DNA of 64,000 nt, from NCBI GenBank assembly GCA_013397845.1, contig VZTG01004268.1, positions 19,326 to 83,325 of the forward strand. The letters run 5' to 3'. The notes beneath the pieces are model-generated. The model saw only the letters and a list, made by a program, of their open reading frames with translations, ran no database searches and was not told the origin of the DNA. Positions within the stretch are counted from its first letter, which is position 1. Each line of letters opens with the position of its first letter. Source of the DNA: Melanocharis versteri (taxonomy: Eukaryota; Chordata; Aves; Passeriformes; Melanocharitidae). Position numbers and translations under genes: made by a program. Positions 50,201 through 58,940 of this stretch are shown here, piece by piece.

Positions 50201-53200
50201 AGGTGAGGCAGCAGCCCCATCCCCTTCCCAAAACCGGCGCTGGCGCGCTGCTGACAGCGCGTTTTCCCCCACAAATGAACCAACATTCTTCCACGCTTCA
50301 TGGAGCCAACCTTCTTCCCCCCCTATTCCTCCTTCTGGTGGCCATCAAAGCCATTCCCCTTCTCTCTGCTCTTCCAGCGCCCCGTAACCCTCCCTCTTTC
50401 CCCACTGCAGGCGTGGTGTTCCCCTACTCCCCGCGGCTGGGGCGGTACAACCTGAACTTCCACGAGGCGCAGCGGGCGTGCGCGGAGCAGGACTCGGTGA
50501 TGGCCTCCTTCGACCAGCTCTACGACGCCTGGAGGTCGGGGCTGGACTGGTGCAACGCCGGCTGGCTGAGCGACGGCTCCGTGCAGTACCCCATCACCAA
50601 GCCCAGGGAGCCTTGCGGGGGCAGGAACACCGTGCCGGGCGTCAGGAATTACGGGTTCTGGGACAAGGACAGGAGCCGCTACGACGTCTTCTGCTTCACG
50701 TCCAACTTCAACGGTGAGAGCGTTTCCATCGCCGCGGCTGTGCTTGGGCGAGGAGGTCCAAGGGCAGAAGGGGGTGTTTGGTTTGTCAAAGCTCATGTTA
50801 GACCTGGAAAATGCTAGCAATTAAATAATCAAAGAATTAAAATCACTGTGGAGTTTGCAAGGGCGCATGTGCAGAGTAAAATTGTCTTTGTCACGTGCTC
50901 ATGCAGGTAGTTTTTACAACTCAGGACTTGGCTGTCAGTATTTTCTAATATCTCCACTTTCACCCCATTAAAATTAATACACACCCTTTTAATGCTGGTG
51001 TTTAACCAGTTTAATTTAGTTAAAGCCGTGAAGGAACCTGCGGTTCATTAATTGAAATTTCCTGTTGAATTCAATCATAATTCGGTTCACATGGCTTAAA
51101 TACGTCACCAAAACAAAATTCTGATCATCACTTCACCTATTCTGCAGTGTCAAGCAGCTCCTGCTCATGTACCACATCTAATATGACTAATAGCTCCTCA
51201 TCAGCAAACCTATTTCTAGCTTTATTCCTTAATAATTTAGATTCCTAATCTTAGTACGCTGCCGACCCTGCGATCACTTTTGCTCTGAGGCTGGACTGCT
51301 GTAAACCTTGCTTTAGCCACTGCAAGCTTTTTTTTGCTATTAGTTGATCCTTTTTTAGGTATGAAATTAAATTAAATGATCCAATCTCAGCTTGCTATCA
51401 TTTCAGGGGTTATCTAGTGTCTGGAAAAGATGTAGAAAGCATTGCTGTGGATGTCCAATCCTCTACAGTACCTGTGGATAATTCCTACACAATTTTGCAC
51501 ATGTTTGGCTTGCAGCCCACTCAGACCATGGCCTTTTTTTATTTATGCACAGGTTGCTTATCCACAGTGAGGCAGTTTCGTCCTACAGCACAGCAAAAAA
51601 TAAACATTTCCTTGGTTTCAGAAAATGTGCTCCAGTGCTAAGTCTGCACCACCCTCTCCAGAAAAAAAACCCAGGCCAACCCCCCCTAAAAAAGAACCAA
51701 ACCAAACAAAAAACCTCAAACCCCTCAGAAGACCCAAAAAACCCCACCACAAACCAAAAAAACTACACACTAGGGAAAAAAAACCCACCAAAAAAAACTC
51801 AACAAAAAAACCCAAACAAATCCTCAAGCCAACAATATTACATTAGGTTCAAAGTTATCTCAAACAAAAGTTTGTCTGATTTTTTTATCATACTTCTTCA
51901 TCTCATTAAATGCTGCCTCAATTTTTCTTGCTTCATTTATCTGAGCTGGAATCCTGTATGAGCTCATCTCTTTTATACAGATTTAACCCTGTACTACAGA
52001 AATATCACCAAGGAATTAAATAATCCAACAAAAAGAATTAAAATGTGATAGCTGCACTTTTTCTAATGCTTGCAGAATAAAACCTTGTGGCTACTGCTCA
52101 CTGATCACCACCCTTTTACACACCAGAAGCTGAACAGCATCTCCTAAGGAACAAGAGGCATAATTTCTGGGAAAAAAGAAATAATAATAAGTACTGACAG
52201 ATAAATATTGCCTGTGCACTGATGCAAGGAGAAAGAAAGAGGGAGAGGCAGAAAGGTAAGGTGAGGATAAGGTAGGAGTGCAGTCAAAGACAAGGCACTG
52301 ACTTGAGGATCAGCCTTGAGGAGCCTTGAAATTGACCTGAAGACAGAACATTACACAGTAGTGGGGGGAGAGAGAGAGGTGTAGAGGTATAGATATAGAT
52401 ATAGAGATATAGATAGATATAGATATAGATAGATACAGATATAGATTATATAGATATATTTAGACATAGATGGATATATATATGATATAGATAGATTAGA
52501 TATAGATATAGATAGGTATAGATAGATATATAGATAGATACAGATTAGATATAAATATAGATATAGATATAGATATAGATATAGATATAGATATAGAAAT
52601 ATATTTCCCACAACTCAGTGTCAAATGTCTCTCAAGACATCAGCTGAAAATCCAGATTTCTGCTTCTCTCAGCTTCCATTTCCTTACCTCACCAGATTAC
52701 ATTTTCCTCACATACCCCTGCCGTGTTCTCCACTATTTCTTGTTCCAAGCTCACCTTCATACCCACAACTAACCCAGCCACTCTGCCAGCTCCCTGTTTT
52801 CAGCACAACATTTTGAATAAGCATCTTTAATGGCATATGTTAGCTCTCTCACTGCAGAGGGAAGAGGTTATAATGACCCGTTTTGCCACCAGGCTGGGAT
52901 TTGCCAGTTGCCAAAGATAGTGGCTGCAGGCAGAAAAAAAAAAAAAAAGCTATTTCTGCAAGACCCAATATTGATTCTCTCAGCTCAGGAACAGCCAAGG
53001 AAAATGAGGGGTGGTTAGGACACCGTGCATTCCCAGTGGCTGTTGGAGTCTCCTGATAGTAGGGAACAGAGGAGACTTCAACTTTATGTGAGGGAAATGG
53101 GAAAATGCCAAGGGCCGCAGGAGCAGGGAAGGATAAGGTGAGCTCAAAAAGAAATCAGTTGTGGGAGCTTCTATAAAAAAAAGAGGTTGACTGAGGTTTA

Positions 53201-56200
53201 AATATCTTCTAAATGGTTTCTCTGTAAGGAAAGAAATTCCACAAATATATTATGATCTCAGAGATCATTAAAAAAGGAAAAAAAAAGGGTTCCATTTCAA
53301 ATAATTCAGCAGTCAAACCAAAAAATCTTGGTCTGAAATACATGCACAGCTGTTATTTTACCTGGATAAGAAAGGTAAAAGCCATGGTATTTAGCCATTA
53401 AGGTAGAAAAAATGAAACTGTAATTATCAATGCAGTGAATTCAAATCCAGGTTCAGTGTTTTCACTCTGAAATTATTGGATCCCATCTGAGATGACATGG
53501 ATACACAAAAAAAATAATGGTTAAAAATAAAGGGATTATACCATTAGTAAAAAATTTTACATGCATTTCAGTTACCTGCACAGGGAAATAGTTTAAGCAA
53601 AACTGCAATACCAAATAACCTTGTTACTTTATGAGATTACCCTCTGTGATGCCTTTCCTTATACTAAGGCAAACACAATACTTACACATTTTATTCTGCC
53701 TGTGTAGCTGATTTATACCCAAATCTTTCTGTTGGGTCATACAAGATTTGTTCATATTTTGTGTCCAACAACATGAAATCATTTCAGACCCTTTATATCT
53801 AATAATACCAGCAAGCTACCAGTTTATAAGAACATAAAGTGATGTGTTTCATAAAACAAAGCAAAGAGTAACACCAGCCAGATGCTGTCTGTGAAATCCA
53901 TCAAAATATTGTGAAATACCAAAACATTTTCTGCCTGCACTGGATGGCAATCTGTTTCCCAATCTGTTTTTACATTCCTTGTGCTGATAAAGGCTGTCGA
54001 AAATGAATGCACACAAGTGGGGAGTGTGTGACTTAAATTTGGGGATTCCACATTGGAATTTCCTGGCGTCTGAGGGCTCAGCTTTGCTCTCTCACAGTCC
54101 TTCACTTGTCCTGTCCAGTGGGAGCCACTTCACTCCACGTCACCTTTAGAAAAGCTGAGGGTCCCTGCCCCGTGTGGTGGCACAACCTGATGTGATCCAA
54201 AGTTTTTCCAGGGCTGCACATCGCCCCGAATTTCTCTCCTTGCCTCGTCCCAGGGAATGGGGATGTTCCTCTCCCATGCAATCCCTCCAGAAGGTCAGTT
54301 TGAGGAAACAAATTCAGATGAATCCTTTTGTTACAGTCTTCCCCATAGAGCCTAATAGCCACAGACCAAAGACTATATAATGGAACAGCTGAGTGGTTAT
54401 TTTTTATTTATTTTCAAAGGTCTTCTGAGGGGGAACAGTACTTTTTTCTGAAGGAAAATCTATGAGAACCTTTTGCACTGAAAAGTGCTAGAAGAGCTAA
54501 ATGTAAATATATTTATCAGCTCCTCTACAGTTAAGCATTTTCAAAGAAAATAAAACAAGGTACAAGTACAGTTTGCATCACACTTTCTCCTCATCAACAT
54601 GCATTTTGTTATACACTTTGTCCACAGAACCATAGTGCATAATTGATCTTTCATCAGCTCTAGGAGAATCAAGTAAAAAATCTCATGTTAACAAAATTAA
54701 GAACACAAAGAATAAATTTTAGAAAGCATGTTAAAGGCACAGCTGTGAGCCACCTGTTCATTACAGCAATGCATATGACAAGCCAACCACCTCTGCCATT
54801 TAAGTGGCAGAAAGCTGTGGAAAGTCCTGTCTGAATAATGCTGACTGTTCATTTGACCATTTCTGAGTATTCTGTCACTGGGAACATGTAGCAACTGTTC
54901 CAAAAAGAGAAACAAACCCAAAATAAAATTACGCACCCTTTATTAGGAGTGGTTGCTTCTGACTCACCAGTCATTACTGGTATTTGTGTGTTAAAAAAGA
55001 AAAAAATCCCACATATTTAACTCAAAATCAGCCATCTGAGATGATCACTGGATGTCAAAATATTTACCAGGTCTTAAACCTCTTTTTTTCTTTTTTTTTT
55101 AATAAGAAAAACTTACTAATAAACCCCTCAATTTAGCACTGAGCTTGAAGAAATCTCCAAGTGTGATTCATCCCTCCAGCTCCCACAGTCGCAAGGGTGT
55201 GGGGTATTTAGGTCAGTGGCTGGAGTTTTCCTCTTTAAGCTGTTCTGTTACATGCAAAATCTTAAAATAGCTGTTAGAGATGGGGCTCGAGCAGGTTTGC
55301 ACAAACCCTCTGCCCCATGGTTTGGGTGTGAGGAGTCAAATCAAGCAGGCTCATCTTCCGTTGAAGTGGCCCAACTACCAGATATTAACAAGATATTAAT
55401 ACCAGACATTAATAAGAGACAGTAAATTCCTCCCTCTCCTTCCACGTCCATCAATAAATTCTGAGACTGAACAGTTAGGAACCCTTCCCACCTATTATCA
55501 GGGGAAAAGCTGCAAATCTGTACAGAATTTATTAATGTAATTTTGTGTAATCAGACATTCTGGATACACATTGCACCTCTGTGGGGTTTACAATTAAATT
55601 TCTCTCATTTGAGGAAGGACCAGAGTACAGGAGTTTTTATTATTGATGTCATACATCAAAAGCCTGACCTCACTTCAAGTCCCTAGGAAATTACATTCCA
55701 TTGACATATGGTTTGAAGAGGAACTCATAAACTAGGTGAAGTTTACACACTGTAAGTCCAAACCCTTGTTCCCCTAAATCAGAAATCCTGTTTGCTTTGG
55801 GGAAACCTCTTAATAATGTATCAGTAACAGGTTTCCACTTAATAAACATTCTCTTTAGCAGCACGTTGTAAATGCTCTCAACTTGCCGAAATGGAGTTTA
55901 AAGAAGTGTTTTACAAAGGGATGATTATCTGTTCTCAATAGTTTTCTGTGGAAATTCTGTAGATTCTGACAGCAATGAAATTTTTTAAAAGTTTCTGCTC
56001 CACCACAGCTGCAATGTAAGTGTCTTTTTTAAACTGTTCTTTTCTTGATATACAATTTCCAACCTTTAGACAGGGTTAATTCAATTACCTTTATATTGTC
56101 ATCTGACCTGACTTTCCTTCATTTAGAAAAAAAAAACCCGTTTGATTTTTGCAGGAATCTGAAGCTGACATAACTCTTAGCTTGCCCACCACTTTTACTT

Positions 56201-58366
56201 CACCGAGAAAGTAATCTCATACTAAGCAGGGTTTTGTGTATTTACCTGGTTTTTATGAGGCAGAAAATGGGTATTGTCCTGGAGTACATTCTTAATTAAG
56301 CAGTACAGAGTGTGCTCTGGAGTTAGAAGATGCCCACAAGAATGAAGTTCTTCCTTTTTTTCAGCTAACTCTCCTCTTTAGGAACAGGCAGATTGGAAAG
56401 TTGTGAATTTATTTGGAAATTATTATGCCTTCAAAGAAACATGATTCTTCTGCAGCCCACTTGGATGTCAAATCAGTGATGATAAATAACCCCAAGTGTA
56501 CTGAATGAAATGCTTACAATGAATGTTTATTGCCTTGATAAATGGAATCAATACTAAGATTATTGCTGCGTATGGATTAATAGGGGAGACTTTTCTTTTT
56601 GGGCTTTATCTTCCGGCATGTATTTTCATTACCTTGAGACAGGGAACATTTCTCTTAGCAGCAGTCCCAGCTCAGCCCCACGTTGTGGTGGGGATATACC
56701 CTTTGATGCCTAAAGAGAAACAGAGCTGCAGAACTGCTGGTGAAGACTCACAACAGACATAGTTCTGCTCTACCACAGGCTCAAACTCTCCTTCTGAGAA
56801 GCTGTTCAATACTTTGGCTTTCTCAAAAAAATTCTTTTTTTTTTTGCTTGTATTTAATCAGAAACAATGTCTTTCAGAGAGCAAAAGAGCATGCCTCCAG
56901 CTGCCATCCCCTAAATGCTATCACTGAGTATGAATTCAGGTGGAGATGCCATACTTCGATATTACAGAAATAAATATAGCATTACTTTTTTTTTTTTTTC
57001 CCCAAATACTCTGTTTTCTGTGCCTGAATTGTTTTTTGGGTTAGTTCTTTTTTCCCTCCTGATATTTATCAACTCACCATTCAAAAAAAATCACAATATT
57101 TTTGACAACACAACCTCCAACTGGCACAGACCTAAATTAACCACTGTTTGACATGATCCTCCAGTGGGGAGGATCTTCTCCTCAGAAGCCAGTGTTAGAG
57201 TATTGCTGCCTGAAATCAAAAGGGAAAAAAACCCTTGCCACAGTATCAAAATGGTGAGATAAAAAAGCAGTTCCTTATTGGAAGCTTCCAGGTGCATCCA
57301 TGGCCATGGGCCATGGGCACACCCAGTATTGAATTTCTACAGTTTTTATAAGGTTAATTAATTGAGATATTTCCAAAAGGAGATTCAGTTGCCCCAGTAA
57401 AACCCACCCCTGGGTTGGTCCAAGGGTTTCTATGCCCCAATTCCTGTTATGTCTTCTTGTAGGTCCTCTACTTGAAAATAAGACCAAGCAGTATGTCGGG
57501 AACGTGTTAGAAGGTCAGCTTATTACTCTAAAATCTAAGAGAAAGGGCAGGAAAAGTCCTGGGAGCTACATAACTAGTATACAGAGCTGTGGATATATGA
57601 AAAGTACATGAAAAGTACATAAAAAGTAAAAATTTTTAGGCAACACCACTGAGGTCAGAGAATCACCTGAAAGGTGGCTGTGGTCAGGTGGGGGTTGGTG
57701 TCTTTCTCCAGACAGAAACTGACAGAACAAGGGGACAGAGTCTTAAGCAGCGCCAAGGGAAATCTAGGTTGGATGTTAGGAAAAAGTTTTTCACTGAAAG
57801 GGCGATAAAGTACTGGAATGGTCTGACTGAGGCAGTGGTGGAGTCACCATCCCTGGATGTGTTTGAAGAAAGATTGGACGCGACGCTCGCCACCATGGTT
57901 TAGTTGAGGTGTTAGAGCATGGGTTGGACTCGGTGATCTTAAAGGTCCCTTCCCTCCTAGTGATTCTGTGATTCTGTGACTCTACAGGATTTAAGGCTGG
58001 AAAAGGACCTCCAGGACGGCCGAGTCCAACCTTGGCGCCGCTAACGACCCCTCCTTCCCCCTTTTCCCCCCTCCAGGCCGCTTCTACTACCTGATCCACC
58101 CCACCAAGCTGACCTACGAGGAGGCCGTGCAGGCCTGCCTGAAGGACGGCTCGCGGATCGCCAAGGTGGGGCAGATCTTCGCGGCCTGGAAGCTGCTGGG
58201 CTACGACCGCTGCGACGCGGGCTGGCTGGCGGACGGCAGCGTGCGCTACCCCATCTCCCGGCCGCGGAAGCGCTGCAGCCCCAGCGAGGCCGCCGTGCGC
58301 TTCGTGGGCTTCCCCGACAAGAAGCACAAGCTCTACGGCGTCTACTGCTTCAGGGCCTACAACTGA
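29155..58366 (+). CDS. HAPLN1: Hyaluronan and proteoglycan link protein 1, full coding sequence in four exons
   Basis: The coding sequence joins 29155-29254, 40860-41231, 50411-50713 and 58077-58366. It is 1065 bases, giving 354 residues and a TGA stop. HAPLN1 is a secreted matrix protein that stabilises complexes of aggrecan or versican with hyaluronan in cartilage and other matrices. The order seen is signal peptide (about 1-15), short N-terminal segment, Ig-like V domain (about 40-157, cysteines 60 and 139), Link module 1 (about 159-258, cysteines 181, 205, 226, 252) and Link module 2 (about 259-354, cysteines 279, 304, 325, 349). Sequons lie at N21 (NSS) and N55 (NVT). The length equals the mammalian protein. 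All three coding introns are GT-AG and phase 1, the standard layout of this family. No frameshift or missing cysteine is seen. HAPLN2-4 are less likely because the Link module sequences match HAPLN1 almost throughout. Identity is very secure. Confidence 0.97.
30070..30116 (+). repeat. CT-rich microsatellite
   Basis: Pyrimidine-only run of TCTC and TTTC units with a single G. Confidence 0.85.
32090..32330. mobile_element. Possible ancient CR1/L3-like relic
   Basis: The words 'gaggtcacgctaattagcc' then tgttaatgg resemble the CR1/L3 segment 'gtcaggctaactggcctgtag...'. The likeness is short and weak. Confidence 0.2.
35468..35619 (+). repeat. Imperfect local duplication around an N
   Basis: 35468-35492 (ttcacttctctatgtattacagcaa) recurs at 35561-35585 with two changes, and the end 'cagaaattattaatgaattttaa' recurs as well. 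The second copy lacks about 30 internal bases. An N at 35558 sits exactly between the copies. The first copy also holds an imperfect inverted repeat (ttacagcaa... / ...ttgctgtaa). Confidence 0.85.
36125..36290 (+). repeat. A-rich low-complexity tract
   Basis: Dominated by A runs with scattered C and G, including a poly(A) stretch near 36190-36204. The serine-, lysine- or phenylalanine-rich frames over it are artefacts. Confidence 0.8.
36499..36555 (+). repeat. (GGA)n purine array
   Basis: About nineteen GGA or GAA triplets without interruption by pyrimidines. The serine-rich frame on the minus strand reflects this. Confidence 0.9.
37917..38510 (+). other. 197-codon open frame in intron 2, no recognised family
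   Basis: This is the longest open frame outside repeats apart from exon 4's extended frame. It starts MSSSPNCASLPSVASAFP and shows no signal peptide, transmembrane segment or known motif. The surrounding DNA is GC-richer than the rest of the intron, which lengthens random open frames. There are overlapping frames on the other strand. I do not think it is a gene, but I record it because it is long for noncoding DNA here. Confidence 0.1.
40860..41231 (+). CDS. HAPLN1: HAPLN1 coding exon 3: Ig-like V domain
   Basis: The exon completes codon 34 and encodes residues 34-157 plus the first base of codon 158. It carries the Ig-like domain that binds the G1 region of aggrecan or versican: cysteines 60 and 139, tryptophan 81 and the DYGRYKC motif at 133-139, with a sequon at N55. 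The acceptor is atcctgcag (AG at 40858-40859) and the donor GTAGGT at 41232. Because exon 2 ends with G, the junction codon is GAA, so glutamate follows Q33 directly; as I recall, human and chicken have alanine-glutamate here. GC at third positions is 110 of 124, with the A/T-ending codons gathered near both exon edges. Confidence 0.97.
41310..41402 (+). repeat. Degenerate short repeats with a perfect 11-bp hairpin
   Basis: Words of the type gatac-g-attatcactgatg recur about three times between 41310 and 41402. At its end ttatcactgat (41373-41383) and atcagtgataa (41392-41402) form a perfect stem with an eight-base loop, about 140 bases after the exon 3 donor. Confidence 0.75.
42113..42380 (+). 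repeat. Purine-only / GAA-GGA mirror-type tract
   Basis: 42113-42265 is 153 bases with no pyrimidine. After a single C another 47 purines follow, then purine-rich sequence to about 42380. Units are gaagga, gga and gaaa. Long homopurine tracts of this sort can adopt triplex (H-DNA) forms. The arginine/lysine-rich frame on + and serine/phenylalanine-rich frames on - are artefacts. Confidence 0.95.
47210..47290 (+). mobile_element. Possible tRNA-derived MIR-like SINE relic
   Basis: The stretch starting 'tctagtggcagagcacggg' and continuing gctggagtcag resembles the head of amniote MIR/core SINEs ('tagtggttagagcacggggctgggagtcag...'). The likeness fades after about 70 bases. Such relics exist in birds at low density. 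Confidence 0.4.
49040..49540 (+). other. GC- and CpG-richer block in intron 3, no gene recognised
   Basis: The block has overlapping open frames of 79-130 codons on both strands, none with a known motif. No splice-site pair ties it to HAPLN1. It stands out against AT-rich flanks and begins right after a poly(A) run at 49022-49036. Confidence 0.3.
49850..49981 (+). repeat. A/C-only tract
   Basis: Built from ccaa, caaa and A-run units with few exceptions. The complementary strand is G/T only. Tryptophan/phenylalanine-rich minus-strand frames are artefacts. Confidence 0.9.
50411..50713 (+). CDS. HAPLN1: HAPLN1 coding exon 4: Link module 1
   Basis: It completes codon 158 and encodes residues 158-258 plus the first base of codon 259. 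Link modules bind hyaluronan. The four conserved cysteines are at 181, 205, 226 and 252, with the CNAGWLSDGSVQYPI core at 205-219 and the FWDK motif at 240-243. Acceptor AG is at 50409-50410 and donor GTGAGA at 50714. Third positions are G or C in 99 of 101 codons. The reading frame stays open upstream to about 50203 and downstream to a stop at 50815-50817, so a transcript retaining the next intron would add about 34 residues before stopping. Identity is very secure. Confidence 0.98.
51661..51836 (+). repeat. A/C-rich low-complexity tract
   Basis: Mostly A runs with C groups, less pure than the other A/C tracts (a few G and T). The proline/lysine-rich frame on + is an artefact. Confidence 0.8.
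52387..52602 (+). repeat. GATA/TAGATA microsatellite array, about 215 bp
   Basis: Made of tagata and gata units, the right end being a pure (ATAGAT)n run of about eight units. Tyrosine/isoleucine/leucine-rich minus-strand frames are artefacts. Arrays like this are highly variable in length. Confidence 0.95.
57660..57981 (+). mobile_element. CR1 LINE 3' end, about 320 bp
   Basis: The sequence follows the avian CR1 tail block by block: gtgggggttggt, tctttctccag, ggttggatgttagg, tttttcactgaaaggg, ggtggagtcaccatccctgg, gggttggactcggtgatc and 'aaaggtcccttcc', and ends with two attctgtg octamer-type repeats, the CR1 terminal microsatellite. It is 5' truncated, sense to HAPLN1, and lies inside intron 4 just before exon 5. 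The 70-codon frames over it are remnants without function. Confidence 0.88.
57982..58050 (-). mobile_element. Second CR1 3'-end fragment, inverted
   Basis: Directly after the first CR1 tail, 'aggatttaaggctggaaaag' and gacctccaggacggccgagtccaacc read as the reverse complement of a CR1 3' end ('...aggttggaaaagacctccaagatcatcgagtccaacc' in the familiar inverse orientation). The two copies are thus joined tail to tail. This piece ends about 26 bases before exon 5. It has become GC-rich compared with the family. Confidence 0.6.
58041..58045 (+). promoter_or_regulatory. Candidate branch point of intron 4
   Basis: ctaac is the best match to the vertebrate branch-point consensus in the last 60 bases. 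Its A at 58044 lies 33 bases before the first base of exon 5, in the usual range, and is followed by an uninterrupted C/T tract. It falls in the inverted CR1 fragment. This is an inference from consensus and spacing. Confidence 0.45.
58077..58366 (+). CDS. HAPLN1: HAPLN1 coding exon 5: Link module 2 and stop codon
   Basis: It completes codon 259 and encodes residues 259-354, then TGA at 58364-58366. The four Link cysteines are at 279, 304, 325 and 349, with the CDAGWLADGSVRYPI core at 304-318 and the typical C-terminal CFRAYN ending. Acceptor AG is at 58075-58076. Every one of its 96 sense codons, counting the split first one, ends in G or C. The base composition drops abruptly to AT-rich right after the stop. 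Together with module 1 this forms the hyaluronan-binding tandem. Identity is very secure. Confidence 0.98.
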
Positions 58367-58420
58367 GAGAGCACACCCGGGGCGTGAAAGCCGTCGCTCT
58401 TTTTTTTTCGAAAGCCGTCG

Positions 58421-58469
58421 AGAAAGTGTGAAAGATGTCTCTCTNAGAAAGTGTGAAAAATGTCTCTCT
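58421..58469 (+). repeat. 24-bp direct repeat around an N, start of the 3' UTR
   Basis: 58421-58444 and 58446-58469 (agaaagtgtgaaa-atgtctctct) differ at one base and are separated by a single N at 58445. Just upstream gaaagccgtcg also occurs twice (58386-58396 and 58410-58420). The N at the junction suggests the assembler could not settle the copy number. Confidence 0.9.
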
Positions 58470-58914
58470 TTTTTTTTTTTTTTTTCGGTATGAACTCATG
58501 CAAGCTACCAAAACTGTGATAAACCTCTTTTACTTACTGTAAAGGGTCATTTTCATAGGCACCCCAAACCCCCCCCCAGCCCCCGCCCAATTGGTTTGTT
58601 TTTGGTTTTGTTTTTTTTGTTTGTTTGTTTTAGTGGGTTCTTTTGTGAAAATATCATTCCATAGATATTTTAAATTAATATAATTTAATGGGAGCTCTAG
58701 GTAAGGAACTTTTAGATTCAAATTTTTTAAGCTATGTCATCCTAAAAAAAAAAATATAATTTTCATGAATGGGGCATGCAATAGAGCTTGACAATTGCTA
58801 GGGCACAATTACGGAGTGTAAGGCTACTCAAAGCAGAAGCTTTAAAAAGCACAGATTTTACATATTTGTACCAGTTTGAGAAACACTGAAAATTGATTAT
58901 AACAGGAATTTTAA

Positions 58915-58920
58915 AATAAA
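58915..58920 (+). terminator. HAPLN1: First polyadenylation signal AATAAA after the stop
   Basis: Canonical hexamer 549 bases after the stop codon, followed within 30 bases by a short T-rich and GT-containing stretch (tctttttgttaaagg). Whether it is the main site is unknown. Confidence 0.45.
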
Positions 58921-58940
58921 ACAATCTTTTTGTTAAAGGG

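Larger units (their letters stand above)
41232..50410 (+). other. Intron 3 (9.2 kb): no other gene recognised
   Basis: GTAGGT donor, cccactgcag acceptor with a good C/T tract. Contents: degenerate repeat with hairpin (41310-41402), purine tract (42113-42380), possible MIR-like SINE (47210-47290), GC-rich block (49040-49540) and an A/C tract (49850-49981). The stretches 42430-47200 and 47300-49030 are ordinary AT-rich intron with nothing to assign; a poly(A) run lies at 45579-45597. Confidence 0.6.
50714..58076 (+). other. Intron 4 (7.4 kb): no other gene recognised
   Basis: GTGAGA donor, ctccag acceptor after a long C-rich pyrimidine tract. Contents: A/C tract (51661-51836), GATA-type array (52387-52602), poly(A) runs (52933, 56092-56104) and the CR1 pair at its end. 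50820-51660 and 52610-57650 are AT-rich with no gene, RNA or clear repeat that I can name. Confidence 0.65.
58367..58940 (+). other. HAPLN1: HAPLN1 3' UTR, minimal extent
   Basis: It begins after TGA. The first AATAAA is at 58915-58920, so the shortest likely transcript ends near 58935-58945. Further AATAAA hexamers at 59029, 59479 and 60338 allow longer forms; HAPLN1 is known for several mRNA sizes. The UTR contains a poly(T) run (58470-58486), a C run (58570-58578) and a G/T-rich stretch (58591-58634). The end cannot be fixed from sequence alone. Confidence 0.7.

Noticed and set aside
57297..57318. Nested ccatgg palindromes
   Set aside because: Short overlapping NcoI-like words, easily explained by local slippage; no further structure.
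57688..57903. 71-codon open frame just before exon 5
   Set aside because: Lies wholly in the CR1 3' end, which is noncoding in the parent element.
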